From Bin125 sp026705025 (GTDB lineage: Bacteria > Chloroflexota > Dehalococcoidia > Bin125), in the NCBI GenBank assembly GCA_026705025.1, contig JAPPBN010000003.1, positions 68,781 through 132,780 of the forward strand: a stretch of 64,000 nucleotides of DNA. Reading direction: 5' to 3'. Position 1 is the stretch's first letter, and each line of letters begins with the position of its first letter. The position numbers and the translations under genes were made by a program. Under the pieces are notes generated by a model. It did not search any database. It worked only from the letters and a program-made list of their open reading frames with translations, and was not told the origin of the DNA. Below, piece after piece: positions 35,021-44,092 of the stretch.

Positions 35021-36037
35021 ATGCGTCGACTGTTAGCGGTAGTCCTCCTTCCTGTCCTGATCTGGCTCGGAATCGCCTCACAAGCGTCGGCGGAGGCGCC
35101 CCTGTGCACGCTCTCTCCAGACTTCGAGCGACAGGTGTTGGCGAACGACGCGATTGTCGGCGCGGCGGTGTACGACCTGCGGACCGGCAGCATCTGGAGC
35201 GGCGGCCACACCGGACCGTTTGCGCTCCACAGCGTGATCAAACCGCCGATCGCCTGGGCCGTCCTCAGCGACGCTTATGAAGCAGGCCGCCCGCTGACCA
35301 AAGTGCACCGCGACTCGCTCTTCTACATGGTCGCCCTGTCATTCAATCCCGATGTCACCACACTGCTTTCGATGATCGGCGGTCTGCAGGGGTTGAATGA
35401 CTTCTACCAGCGCTGGGGCGTTCCCGAGTTGATTGAGCTCTCGCACCGCTCGCGCTGGGGCGCGAGTCGAGCGCAGCCAGTCCACCTGGCGCGGCTCTTC
35501 GCGGCGCTGGCGATGTCAGAGACCGTCCCCGATCTGGCCCGTGAACATGGATTCGATCTCCTTAGAGCCGTTGTCGACGGTCATCGATGGGGCGCGACGA
35601 TCCCCGAGCAGTCGCTTCCCGGCTGGGAGTCATTGATCAAAACCGGCAACTTCACCCTGCCCGAATCGGCAGGTGGAGACGCGGTTGCCAAGATCGACCC
35701 GCATGACTACCTGGACCGGCACACGTTGCTCAGCGATCTGTACGACGTGCCGACGGAGGCTCGGGATGATGAAGGCGACACACCGCTCAAGCAACTGGCC
35801 AGCAGAGACCGCGTGCTGGTCAGAATGAACAGCGCCGCGATCTGGCTGACCGCGCCGTCGCAGGGGAGTCAGCCGCGTTACGTGGTCGCCATCATGCAGG
35901 AGAGCTTCTACACCTGGGTGGGTTCGCGTAAGCTCCAGGACTTCATCGGCGCCATTCTGGCCGATGCAATCGTGCTCCGCGAAGCTGGTCAGTGGTCGGA
36001 CCCTCCAAGCCACTGCATCAAGCGGGCGCTGTCCTGA
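35021..36037 (+). CDS. Secreted class A beta-lactamase-fold serine hydrolase
   Basis: Exported serine hydrolase. A clear signal peptide (RRLLAVVLLPVLIWLGIA, cleavage around SQASA-EA) starts the protein. SVIK (in LHSVIKPPIAWA) fits the SxxK nucleophile motif and KTG appears in LIKTGNF. The middle SxN motif is not obvious. 338 aa. It may be a beta-lactamase or a peptidoglycan-active hydrolase; no resistance claim can be made. It interrupts the minus-strand thiolase/DUF35 arrangement. An N-terminal Cys after the signal peptide (EAPLC) lacks a good lipobox. Confidence 0.75.
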   Translation: MRRLLAVVLLPVLIWLGIASQASAEAPLCTLSPDFERQVLANDAIVGAAVYDLRTGSIWSGGHTGPFALHSVIKPPIAWAVLSDAYEAGRPLTKVHRDSLFYMVALSFNPDVTTLLSMIGGLQGLNDFYQRWGVPELIELSHRSRWGASRAQPVHLARLFAALAMSETVPDLAREHGFDLLRAVVDGHRWGATIPEQSLPGWESLIKTGNFTLPESAGGDAVAKIDPHDYLDRHTLLSDLYDVPTEARDDEGDTPLKQLASRDRVLVRMNSAAIWLTAPSQGSQPRYVVAIMQESFYTWVGSRKLQDFIGAILADAIVLREAGQWSDPPSHCIKRALS

Positions 36038-36056
36038 GCCGGGTCGGCACTTCGAC

Positions 36057-37268
36057 TCAGTTTCGGAAAATGGCCGAGGAGATTGGGGCGGACGCGGGTC
36101 CGGCGGCGACGAGGCAGGTGTGAGCGCCCTCGACGGGATTGGATGAATCGCCCCGCAGCTGGCGGACCGCTTCTACTGCGAGATTGAAGCCGTGCGTGTA
36201 GGCCTCGGAGAGGTTCCCTCCCGAAGTGTTGATCGGGAAGGCGCCGGCGTTCGGAGCGGCGGGGTCTGCGACCTGTTTGGTCTCCAGCCGGCCGCCCTCG
36301 CAGAACGGTCCGCCTTCGCCGACCTCACAAAGTTTGTGATCTTCGAACGAGGTCAACACCTGTCCGGTGAAGTTCTCGTAGAACTGTCCGCAGTCGATGT
36401 CCTCGGGGCCCATACCGGCGGCGGAGTACAGGCGGTCGACCATTGTGGTGTAGTTGGAGCTCATGAAGTCGTCGTGCCAGAAGCCGTCGACGACGTTGCC
36501 CTGTCGGTGGCCGGAGCCCTGCACCGAGGCGGCGAGGTAGACCGGGTTGTCGGTGAAGTCGCGGGCGATCTCGGCGGTGGTGAGGATCATGGCGGCTGCG
36601 CCGTCGGTCTCGAGGCAGCAGTCGTAGAGGCGGTACGGGTCGGCGATCATGCGCGAATTCTGGTGATCTTCGAGGGTGATCGGGCGGCCGTTCATCACGG
36701 CTCGGGGATTGTTCTGGGCGTGCTTGTTCGCGGCGACGGCGATCTGGCCGAGCTGGGTTGAGGTGGTCCCGTACTCATACATGTGGCGTTGCATCTTCAT
36801 CGCCAGGAACTGGGCCGGCGACATCAAGCCCTGGGGGACATTGAAGGCGTACTGTCCGCGCAGGCGTCCGCCTCGGCGGGATAGGCCGAAGCGGCCAAAC
36901 TCACCCTGTGCGAGGGCCCGATACACGACAACGAAGTTCGCATAGCCCGCGGTGATTCCCGCTGCGGCATTGCCGATGGCGGCGCAGACGCCGCCGCCAC
37001 CGCCTCCGTAGACCATCGAGGCGAATGCGTAGTGCGGCAGATCAAGCGCAGTCGAGAGGCGATTCGGGTCGTTGCGGTCGGCGGAGTAGGAGGAGAAGCC
37101 GTCGAGCATCCGCGGTTCGAGTCCGGCGTCGGCGCAGGCGGCGAGGATGGCTTCGAGGGCGAGGCGGAACTCGGGGCGTCCGATGCGTCCGTGCTTGGTG
37201 TATTCGGTTTCCCCGACGCCGATCACGGCGACCCTGTCGCGGATGTTGCGGTCGTATTCGTACGCCAT
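36057..37268 (-). CDS. Thiolase-superfamily protein (SCP-x/lipid-transfer type), DUF35 partner
   Basis: Thiolase-fold enzyme of the non-decarboxylating, SCP-x-like branch, probably cleaving or condensing acyl-CoA together with the DUF35 protein. It starts RVAVIGVGETEYTKHG, a typical lipid-transfer/acetyl-CoA acetyltransferase N-terminus. MVYGGGGGGVCAAIGNAAAG sits where the nucleophilic Cys region is in thiolases, and INTSGGNLSEAYTHGFN is the C-terminal active-site block (His present as THG). ATG 37268 is preceded by GAGGGGGG; the longer open frame overlaps the divergent gene. 403 aa. Confidence 0.87.
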   Translation of the reverse strand: MAYEYDRNIRDRVAVIGVGETEYTKHGRIGRPEFRLALEAILAACADAGLEPRMLDGFSSYSADRNDPNRLSTALDLPHYAFASMVYGGGGGGVCAAIGNAAAGITAGYANFVVVYRALAQGEFGRFGLSRRGGRLRGQYAFNVPQGLMSPAQFLAMKMQRHMYEYGTTSTQLGQIAVAANKHAQNNPRAVMNGRPITLEDHQNSRMIADPYRLYDCCLETDGAAAMILTTAEIARDFTDNPVYLAASVQGSGHRQGNVVDGFWHDDFMSSNYTTMVDRLYSAAGMGPEDIDCGQFYENFTGQVLTSFEDHKLCEVGEGGPFCEGGRLETKQVADPAAPNAGAFPINTSGGNLSEAYTHGFNLAVEAVRQLRGDSSNPVEGAHTCLVAAGPASAPISSAIFRN

Positions 37269-37350
37269 GGTTGCCCCCCTCGCTGGGTTGAAGGCTAGGT
37301 GATCGCTGCGCCTATCCTCAGTGCGCCAATCACAGCAACAGGAGGCCACG

Positions 37351-38643
37351 ATGTCCGAATTCGCCGATCTTCCTTCCTCTAATCCCGCTTCGCTCGGTAT
37401 TGACCCCGATCGTCTGGCTCGCACCGACGCGCGCATGGCTCAGGCCGTCGAGAACGGTGAGGTGCCCGGGGTGACGACGGTCCTGATCCGGCATGGACAT
37501 GTGGCGCACGTCTCCTCGCACGGCTACCTCGACGCCGAGCGTAGGAATCCGCTGCCGATCGATGCGCTGTTCCGGATGTATTCGCAGACCAAGCCGGTGA
37601 CGGCGGCGCTGACGATGCAGTTGCAGGAAGAGGGCGTGTTCTACGTCGATGAGCCAATCACCAAGTGGCTGCCGGAATTCGAGAACCGGCAGGTGTTGGC
37701 ACCCTTTGATCCGCCAAACAAGGTTCGCGGAGAGGGCCTGCTCATGGGCCAGACGGTGCCGATGGTTCGACAGATCACCATCCGCGACCTGCTGACGATG
37801 ACCTCAGGTCTGCCGTCGTTCGGCAACATTCCGTCGGCGATGTTCCCGTTGCTCGAACCGGCATGGAGCGGGACTGAGTTTGGGATCACCAATCCCGGAG
37901 TAGTCGACACGTCAGTATCCGCGGAGCAGCGCGTGCTGCAGATGGCGCAGTTGCCCAACGCACGTCAGCCGGGCGCAGCATGGGAGTACGCGGCCGACTT
38001 TGATGTCCTGACGCTGCTGCTCGAACGCGCGACCGGACAGAATTTGGACGAGCTCTTCCAGGAGCGGATCTTCGGACCGCTCGGAGTCGAGGGCTGCGGC
38101 TTCTATTGTCCGCCTGGAGACGCCGATCGTTTGGTCACCAACCATCACTGGTCCGAAGACGGCTCGCTCAATCCCGTTGAGCGGCCGGAGGACTCGCACA
38201 AGGTGCGAGAGTCGCTCGGCCAGCAGATTTCCGGGAACGGTCTGTACGGCGGCGTGTTGATGACCCCGGCGGCCTACACGCGATTCGCGGCGATGCTGCT
38301 CAACGGCGGCGAGTTGGACGGCGCGCGCGTGCTGGGTCGCAAGACGATCGAGCTGATGACCGCCAATCACCTTGGGGCGATTTGCGGTACCGAGATTGAC
38401 CTGACCGGACCGGGGTTTGGATTCGGATTCGGCTACGCGGTGCGCGACCGGATTGCGGGGACTGCGTATCCGGGCAGCGTCGGCACCTATGGATGGGGCG
38501 GCGCGGCAGGCACGTGGTTCTTCGTCGACCCGGCCGAGAACCTGGCCGGGCTGTTCTTCACGCACGTGTTCATGTACCAGTTCAACCCAGTCGCCTACCT
38601 GGAGACGGACTTCGAGAAGGGCGTCTACGAGGCGTTGATCTAG
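37351..38643 (+). CDS. Serine hydrolase, class C beta-lactamase/EstB family
   Basis: Cytosolic (no signal peptide) beta-lactamase-fold esterase or peptidase. The SxxK motif is SQTK in FRMYSQTKPVTAAL; the later YxN-type Tyr may be YAAD in AWEYAADFDVL, and the HxG/KTG equivalent may be GWGG in YGWGGAAGTWF. 430 aa from ATG 37351, which follows AGGAGG; ATG/GTG starts upstream lack a site. Divergent from the thiolase gene with about 80 bp between starts. Substrate unknown. Confidence 0.87.
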   Translation: MSEFADLPSSNPASLGIDPDRLARTDARMAQAVENGEVPGVTTVLIRHGHVAHVSSHGYLDAERRNPLPIDALFRMYSQTKPVTAALTMQLQEEGVFYVDEPITKWLPEFENRQVLAPFDPPNKVRGEGLLMGQTVPMVRQITIRDLLTMTSGLPSFGNIPSAMFPLLEPAWSGTEFGITNPGVVDTSVSAEQRVLQMAQLPNARQPGAAWEYAADFDVLTLLLERATGQNLDELFQERIFGPLGVEGCGFYCPPGDADRLVTNHHWSEDGSLNPVERPEDSHKVRESLGQQISGNGLYGGVLMTPAAYTRFAAMLLNGGELDGARVLGRKTIELMTANHLGAICGTEIDLTGPGFGFGFGYAVRDRIAGTAYPGSVGTYGWGGAAGTWFFVDPAENLAGLFFTHVFMYQFNPVAYLETDFEKGVYEALI

Positions 38644-39086
38644 GATTCTTCGCGCTTCGGTAGTGATCGCCAGAGCGCCAGGGCCAGGAACGGGAGGATG
38701 ATGACCTGTCCGTAGGCGCCGGGCGGGGGCTTGTCGATCTTGAGCGGTTTTGATCGGCCGATCAGGATGCGTCCGATGTTGTCGAGCAGGTTGATCAGCA
38801 GGATCAGGGGGATCAGGCCTCGGTATCGAAACAGCGCGAGCCAGGCGAGTCCGGCGAGGAGCAGCTGCTCGAGTCCCCACTGGGCGAAGATGGCGACGAC
38901 GTTCTGTCCGCCCTCGACGTCGAGGTCGATGCCAGCGATGGAGTTCGCCCCGCCGTCCTTGCGGAAGACGTGAACAAGGCTGCGGAAGGTGATGACGAGG
39001 GAGAGGCAGAGGTAGAACTTGGTGACCCAGGGGTCGCCGCGATAGTGATGTACATCTGAGGGCAGGATTCCGCTGAGGCGTCGCAC
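38640..39086 (-). CDS. Uncharacterised small membrane protein (intact copy)
   Basis: Not recognised. 148 aa starting at GTG 39086, which has GGAGGAG seven bases upstream and follows the parE stop by 4 bp. Three or four hydrophobic segments are seen, including FYLCLSLVITFRSLVHVF and LEQLLLAGLAWLALFRYRGL, then LIPLILLINLLDNIGRILIG. Short stretches are soluble (KDGGANSIAGIDLDVEGG). The gene at 39644-39898 is a truncated copy of its N-terminal half. Cotranscription with parDE is likely. Confidence 0.7.
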   Translation of the reverse strand: MRRLSGILPSDVHHYRGDPWVTKFYLCLSLVITFRSLVHVFRKDGGANSIAGIDLDVEGGQNVVAIFAQWGLEQLLLAGLAWLALFRYRGLIPLILLINLLDNIGRILIGRSKPLKIDKPPPGAYGQVIILPFLALALWRSLPKREES

Positions 39087-39090
39087 CTGA

Positions 39091-39420
39091 CTACTCCTCC
39101 ATGTCCTCGCGCAACGATGTGGGGATGTCGCGGGCGGTGTGCAGGACTCGCAGGATGTCGATTCGGTCCCCTCGTTCGGGGTAGAAGAAGAGGTAGGGAA
39201 GGCCCCTAACGGGCCATGAGCGAACATCGCGCACGCCGACTGTGGGGGCGAAGCGGGGCGATCCGCTGGCGGGAAACCGGCCGATGTGGTCAAACTCGGC
39301 TCTCAAGGCGCTGCTGAACGACCTCGCGACATCGAAGGATGCTTCGGCGGTGTAGAAGTCAATGATGGATACGAGATCTCGCCGAGCACGTTCACTCAGG
39401 ACGAGCGGCTTACGTGCCAC
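39091..39420 (-). CDS. ParE/RelE-superfamily toxin
   Basis: 109-aa toxin. It starts KPLVLSERARRDLVSIIDFY and contains ARSFSSALRAEFDHI, followed by RDVRSWPVRGLPYLFFYPE and DIDILRVLHTARDIP-like sequence, the standard ParE/RelE order ending with H-x-x-R-D. Overlaps the antitoxin gene upstream by 25 bp. ParE members usually poison gyrase, RelE members cleave mRNA; the ParD-type partner suggests ParE. Confidence 0.88.
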   Translation of the reverse strand: MARKPLVLSERARRDLVSIIDFYTAEASFDVARSFSSALRAEFDHIGRFPASGSPRFAPTVGVRDVRSWPVRGLPYLFFYPERGDRIDILRVLHTARDIPTSLREDMEE

Positions 39421-39656
39421 TGTTGCTCCGCCCGGTCGATGCGCGCGAGGATCTCGTCGAAGAACGCGTCATCGGCGACAACCGCCGATGGCGAGTTGAC
39501 GCCCTCCATGATCAGATCACGCAGGTGCTGGCGATCTCGTTCGAGTTGCACCAAGTTGCGGATGTAGTCGCTACACGATTCCAAGCCGCGTTCGGCGACC
39601 TGCCGGTCGACAAAGGACCTGAGTTCATCGGAGAGATTGACACTCAAGGCGGGCAT
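39396..39656 (-). CDS. ParD-type antitoxin
   Basis: 86-aa ribbon-helix-helix protein: SVNLSDELRSFVDRQVAERG is the RHH DNA-binding and dimerisation part, followed by SCSDYIRNLVQLERDRQ, typical of ParD, and an acidic C-terminus that would wrap the toxin. Antitoxin-toxin order with overlapping genes is standard for type II modules; autoregulation is expected. Confidence 0.88.
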   Translation of the reverse strand: MPALSVNLSDELRSFVDRQVAERGLESCSDYIRNLVQLERDRQHLRDLIMEGVNSPSAVVADDAFFDEILARIDRAEQQWHVSRSS

Positions 39657-39898
39657 GTCGTCATGCTACTCCAAATCGCCGATGGTTCGGGCTGGGAACA
39701 TCTAGGCGGGTTGCGCCTTGAGGCCTGTTTATCGAGGTCGAGGTCGACGACTGAGGCGGCGCCTCTGTTCTCCTGGAAGACATAGACGAGGCTGCGGAAT
39801 GTGATCACGAGGGAGAGGAACAGGTAGAACCTGGCGACCCAGGGGGCGCCACCGTAGGTGTGAGTGTTAACCGGCAGGATGGCGCGGAGTTGACGCAT
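39644..39898 (-). pseudogene. Truncated copy of the 38640-39086 membrane protein gene
   Basis: The N-terminal about 55 residues (ATG at 39898; RQLRAILPVNTHTYGG, then FYLFLSLVITFRSLVYVFQE) align from the first codon with VRRLSGILPSDVHHYRGD and FYLCLSLVITFRSLVHVFRK of the intact gene. Similarity stops near DLDLDKQ; afterwards the frame reads unrelated residues and ends inside the start of parD. The C-terminal half with the remaining TM segments is missing, so it is a broken duplicate. About 65-70% identity over the aligned part, counted by eye. Confidence 0.7.
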
Positions 39899-40017
39899 GT
39901 GTCATGACCTTCCTGCCATTCGGGTGTGTCTCACAAGAGAGCGTTCCACTGCTGGCCGTGGGATGCAATCGGTACTCTCTCTCCAGATCGACGCTGATTT
40001 CGGGAACAGGGGCGGCC

Positions 40018-40875
40018 ATGCAGGAATTTGCAGGTAAGACGGCGGTGGTAACAGGCGCTGCCTCGGGAATGGGGCTTTCCATGTCGCGCCGCTTCGCGGC
40101 CGAGGGCATGAACGTGGTCCTGGCTGACATCGAAGAGTCCGCACTTCAAGCGCAAGTTGCTCAGCTCATGAGCGAAGGAAGCGCCGTGCTCGGGGTGACG
40201 ACAGACACCATGCAACGCGCCTCAGTGGAGGAGCTTCGCGATCGCGCGATCGACCACTTTGGGAACATTCACCTCCTGTGCAATAACGCCGGGGTGACCG
40301 GCCTGGACGATGCGGTCGGCGTGATTGGCGGCGTGAACCTGACCTGGGACGTTCCCCTGAACACATGGGAGTGGGTGATGGGGGTCAACTTCTGGGGAGT
40401 CCTGTATGGAATTCAGGCGTTCGTGCCGCACATGCTGGCGCACCACGAGGAAGGACACGTGGTCAACACCGCTTCGCTGGCGGGCCTCTTGCCGGGCGGA
40501 AGCGCCTACAGCGTATCGAAGCATGCGGTGCTGGCGCTCACCGAGGGGCTGTATCAGCAGTTCGAGCACATCGGGGCCAACCTGAGCGCGTCGGCGCTGT
40601 GTCCTGGGGTGGTGCGAACCAACCTGCATCGAGCCGAGCGCAATCGACCGAGGGATCTGGGGGAGAGGTTGATGGAGGTTCCAAATGAGATGGCCGAGAG
40701 CATCGAAGGGTTCATGGCGACGGCGATGGATCCGGAGGACATTGCGGACCAAGTCGTGGAGGCGATCATCGAGCGGCGATGTTACATCTTGCCGCATGTC
40801 GAAGAGGACGACTCAATCCGCGGGCGGACGGAGTATGTGCTTGCAAGGGGAGCTCCGTTTCCGATCCCGCTTTAG
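40018..40875 (+). CDS. Short-chain dehydrogenase/reductase (SDR)
   Basis: NAD(P)-dependent classical SDR. Cofactor motif TGAASGMG (residues 11-18), LLCNNAGVTG as NNAG, catalytic Ser in NTASLAGLLPGG and YSVSK in SAYSVSKHAVLAL (YxxxK). The acidic D in VVLADIEE at the end of beta-2 suggests NAD preference. 285 aa. The track extends upstream, but ATG 40018 starts right at the Rossmann strand. Substrate unknown. It overlaps the stop of the convergent enolase-family gene. Confidence 0.9.
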   Translation: MQEFAGKTAVVTGAASGMGLSMSRRFAAEGMNVVLADIEESALQAQVAQLMSEGSAVLGVTTDTMQRASVEELRDRAIDHFGNIHLLCNNAGVTGLDDAVGVIGGVNLTWDVPLNTWEWVMGVNFWGVLYGIQAFVPHMLAHHEEGHVVNTASLAGLLPGGSAYSVSKHAVLALTEGLYQQFEHIGANLSASALCPGVVRTNLHRAERNRPRDLGERLMEVPNEMAESIEGFMATAMDPEDIADQVVEAIIERRCYILPHVEEDDSIRGRTEYVLARGAPFPIPL

Positions 40876-42044
40876 TCACCGATCGTCCGAGTGGGGAAGT
40901 CTCGCGCCGGATGGCCTTTGAGGACGTCTTCGTCGAGGTCGATTCCGAGGCCGGGGTTTGTGGGGAGCTGGATGTGGCTGTCTTCGACCTCGAAGGCGGG
41001 GGTGGCGGCTTGCTGTCCCCAGGGTTCGAAGTTGACGAAGTACTCGGTGATGATGAAGTTGGGCATGGTGGCGGCGGCGTTGAGGGTTGACGCGAGGGCC
41101 ATCGTCGTGGAGTTGTAGTTGTGCGGGGCGACGGCGACGAAGTAGATCTCGGCCATGGCGGCGATTTCGGTCAGCTCCTTGATTCCGCCGACATTGGCCA
41201 CGTCGGGGTTGATGATGTCGGCGGCGCGCTGCTCGAAGGCCTCGCGGAACTCGAACTTGGTGTAGAGCTCCTCGCCGGTGACGGTGGGAATGTTGATCTG
41301 CGCGGTGGCGGCGGCGAGCGCGGTCATGTTTTCGGCCCAGACCGGCTCCTCGAACCAGAACGGTTCATATTCCTCGACCATCTTCGAGAGTCGGACCGCG
41401 TTGGAGGGGCTCAGCCGTCGGTGGATCTCGAGCAGCACGTCGACGTCGGGGCCGACGGCTTCGCGGACGGCGCGGACGCGCTCGGCAGCGAGGCGGAGTT
41501 CGTTCATTCCCACGTAGCTGCGCCACTTGCCGGGAACGGGATCGAACTTGAGCGCCGTGAAGCCGCGCTCAACCATCGCCCGCGCGCGGGCCTGCAGTTC
41601 CTCGAGGTCGTCCATCTTGGCCCAGCCGTTGGCGTAGACGCGGAGCCGGTCGCGCACAGCTCCGCCGAGGAGCTGGTGGACGGGCATGCCGGCTCGCTTG
41701 CCGGCCAGGTCCCACATGGCCTGCTCGACGCCGGAGATGGCGGAGTAGAGATCCATCGCGCCCCGGCGGTTGCCGAAGTCGTTGTGAATCGCGTCGGTCC
41801 AGGGCTTGATCCGGGCAGAGTCCCAGCCGATGATGTAGCGCCGCATGGCCTCGAGGTGGGCCGTGATCTGGATGTCGCGGTCGGACTGGGTGTAGCACTC
41901 GCCCCAGCCGTGCAGCCCGTCGGCGGTTTCGAGTCGGACGAAGCAGAGGTTCTTGCCGGCGATGTAGCGGTCGGGCTGGCCGGTGTCGGGCGCGGTGGGG
42001 TGGATCAGGTAGTAGCGCAGGTCGACGATGGTCGAGTCGGACAT
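40872..42044 (-). CDS. Enolase-superfamily enzyme (mandelate racemase/sugar acid dehydratase type)
   Basis: Mg-dependent enzyme abstracting an alpha-proton from a carboxylate, probably a sugar-acid dehydratase. An N-terminal capping domain (residues 1-125) is followed by the barrel: ALKFDPVPGKW carries the lysine at the end of beta-2, LLEIHRRLSP and FWFEEPVWAE hold metal ligands, TGEELYTKFEF the third ligand, NPDVANVGGI and APHNYNS the C-terminal catalytic region with His. 390 aa. Such genes are greatly expanded in SAR202 Chloroflexi, which agrees with the proposed lineage. Confidence 0.88.
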   Translation of the reverse strand: MSDSTIVDLRYYLIHPTAPDTGQPDRYIAGKNLCFVRLETADGLHGWGECYTQSDRDIQITAHLEAMRRYIIGWDSARIKPWTDAIHNDFGNRRGAMDLYSAISGVEQAMWDLAGKRAGMPVHQLLGGAVRDRLRVYANGWAKMDDLEELQARARAMVERGFTALKFDPVPGKWRSYVGMNELRLAAERVRAVREAVGPDVDVLLEIHRRLSPSNAVRLSKMVEEYEPFWFEEPVWAENMTALAAATAQINIPTVTGEELYTKFEFREAFEQRAADIINPDVANVGGIKELTEIAAMAEIYFVAVAPHNYNSTTMALASTLNAAATMPNFIITEYFVNFEPWGQQAATPAFEVEDSHIQLPTNPGLGIDLDEDVLKGHPARDFPTRTIGD

Positions 42045-42061
42045 TAAGTAGCTCGCAATCA

Positions 42062-42091
42062 GTGAGGGGTCGGCGTGCGCCGACCCCTCAC
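42062..42091. terminator. Perfect 14-bp hairpin between enolase-family and VWA genes
   Basis: GTGAGGGGTCGGCG/CGCCGACCCCTCAC with a 2-base loop, 14 perfect pairs. It lies after the VWA gene in transcription order. No T-run on either side, so termination is plausible but not proven. Confidence 0.5.
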
Positions 42092-42130
42092 ATCATCGCG
42101 CGGCGGACCGTTGGCGGCTAGTTGCCCCGC

Positions 42131-43981
42131 TTAGCGCGAGTAGCCGGGGTCCTCCGATTCGTACTCTTCGGCGATGGCGCCCATGGCGACGAGGAGTCTC
42201 GCGAAGTCATCCCCTGCCTGGGTGTTGAGGATGTCGGTTGGCAGTTCTTCGAACCAGTAGGCGATCTCGTCCAGGTGGTCGGCGGCCAGGTTCATCGTTT
42301 CTTCGCTGAGGCCGTCCTGGCCGAACCAGCTGTAGCGATCGGCGGCGAGCGCAACGACTGAGCCGAGGTCCAGCATGGCGTCGTCGCCGAAGCGCGAAAT
42401 GCCGGAAACCATCTGAATCTGCTGGCGATTGGATTCGCCGGACATCGGAGTAAGCCAGCGCAGTTCGACCTCGCCGAGGTCAACGACGCCATCGCGGATT
42501 GCCGCGTCGCTCAACTCAACCTCGAAGAACATGGTGGTGGCGGATCCCATCGGGATTTCTGCGAACTCCTTGCGATCCTGCTCGAAGTTACGGTCGGCAG
42601 TGACGCGGTTCTCGTAGCCGACGAGTCGCCAGGCAACGACCGACTCGTTGTTCCACCGGACCTGGGCGCGAGCCTGGTCGGCGAAGGGAATCGAGAGCGC
42701 CAGCCAGTTCTCCCGACTGAAGGTTGAACGGGCCTGGCCAACGTCCTGCAGGTAGCGGTACCAGCCGTTGCCGTGCTGGGCGAGCTGCTCAAGCAGAACG
42801 TCGTTGTAGTTGGCGATGCCGACGCCGACCGTGATCAGACGGAGCGGGTTGCTGTCATCGCGGTCCTCGGCCGTCCGCAGGATGGCGAACGGGTCGGTAG
42901 CGTCGACGTTGGCGACGCCGTCGGACATGAGGATCACGTAGTTGTGGGCGTTGGGTCGTTCGCGACGGATCTCATCTGCAAATCGGACGCCACGGTTGAG
43001 GCCGGCCTGGACATTGGTTGAGCCGGTTGGTCCGAGCCGGTCGATGATTCTCCTGACGTCGCGATCGTCAGGACGCTGATGAGACTCGCTGGCGACGATG
43101 TTGTCGGAGAAGAGCACGACTGCGATACGGTCGTCCGAGCTCAGTCCGCGGCGGATCGATTCTGCCGCCGCGCGGGCGATCTCGACACGATTGCCTTCCT
43201 GCATCGAGCCGGATGCGTCGAGCACCAGCGTCACGTTGAGCGGCGTGTTGTCGACGAACTCGGGCGCCTGGGTGGCGATGCGGACGAGATGCAGATCATC
43301 GTGCAGGGGGTGTTTGAGGATATCGGTGGTGACGGCGAAGCTGTCATCGACCTCGGGGAGGTCGTAGTTGTAGCTGAACGCGTTGATCCATTCCTCGGCT
43401 CGTACAGAAGCGGGCTCAATGGCGTATCCGGCTTCGACCCAGTTGAGGGCGAGGAAGTACGAGGTGCGGTCAACGTCGAGGGAGAACGTGGAAGTGTCAT
43501 CGTCGACGGTTTCGCGCCAGCCGATGGTTGGGTAATCCTCGAAGTTGGTCGCTCCCGGCAGCGCGCGGCGGGGAGTCTGGCGTGTTTCGCTCGAGTGCTG
43601 TTGTTGTTGGCGGGATCTGGAGCGCGAGCTGTCGGCGGACGCCTGCTGCTCCTGCTCCTGCTCCATCGCTTCCTGCTCTTGCTCGGCCTCCTGGTACTCG
43701 ACGGCGGCCTGCTGAGCCTGTTGTTGCGCCGCCTGTTGTTGGTATTCGACTTCTTCCTGTTGCTGCATTGCTTCCTGTTGTGCCTGCTGTTCCTGCTGTT
43801 GCTGTTCGGCCTGCGTCACGGCTTGCTCAACGCGGGTTGGCTGTTCGCTTTCAGCCTGTTGCGCGTCGTCGCTGCAGGCGACGGACAACACTGCGCCGGC
43901 TGCAATGGCCAGCATGATCAGCGGTGGGGCGAGGATGCGTATCCACCTGCCGATCTTCACTCGACTCTGGTTCTGGGTCAC
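42131..43981 (-). CDS. VWA-domain lipoprotein (YfbK-like) with Gln-rich spacer
   Basis: Secreted lipoprotein. GTG 43981 follows AGGAGG. An N-terminal TM/signal with lipobox LSVAC (Cys near residue 37) is followed by a Gln/Glu-rich low-complexity spacer (about 45-125) and a Ser/Arg-rich part. Then comes an N-terminal vWF_A-associated domain (SLDVDRTSYFLALNWVEAGY) and the VWA domain with a full MIDAS: DASGSM, then TGSTN, then MSDGVANV. The C-terminal DUF3520-like domain follows, with FSRENWLALSIPFADQARAQ. 616 aa. Probably a metal-dependent adhesion or scaffold protein on the outer face. Confidence 0.85.
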   Translation of the reverse strand: MTQNQSRVKIGRWIRILAPPLIMLAIAAGAVLSVACSDDAQQAESEQPTRVEQAVTQAEQQQQEQQAQQEAMQQQEEVEYQQQAAQQQAQQAAVEYQEAEQEQEAMEQEQEQQASADSSRSRSRQQQQHSSETRQTPRRALPGATNFEDYPTIGWRETVDDDTSTFSLDVDRTSYFLALNWVEAGYAIEPASVRAEEWINAFSYNYDLPEVDDSFAVTTDILKHPLHDDLHLVRIATQAPEFVDNTPLNVTLVLDASGSMQEGNRVEIARAAAESIRRGLSSDDRIAVVLFSDNIVASESHQRPDDRDVRRIIDRLGPTGSTNVQAGLNRGVRFADEIRRERPNAHNYVILMSDGVANVDATDPFAILRTAEDRDDSNPLRLITVGVGIANYNDVLLEQLAQHGNGWYRYLQDVGQARSTFSRENWLALSIPFADQARAQVRWNNESVVAWRLVGYENRVTADRNFEQDRKEFAEIPMGSATTMFFEVELSDAAIRDGVVDLGEVELRWLTPMSGESNRQQIQMVSGISRFGDDAMLDLGSVVALAADRYSWFGQDGLSEETMNLAADHLDEIAYWFEELPTDILNTQAGDDFARLLVAMGAIAEEYESEDPGYSR

Positions 43982-44092
43982 GTGGTCCTCCTGACCGACT
44001 ACTTCGGGGCGACAGATTGACGACCGGCTGTCGACCCGTTGGAGAGCTAGACGATGTAAACCAGGCAATAGTTCCCGGAGACCGATGATGGG

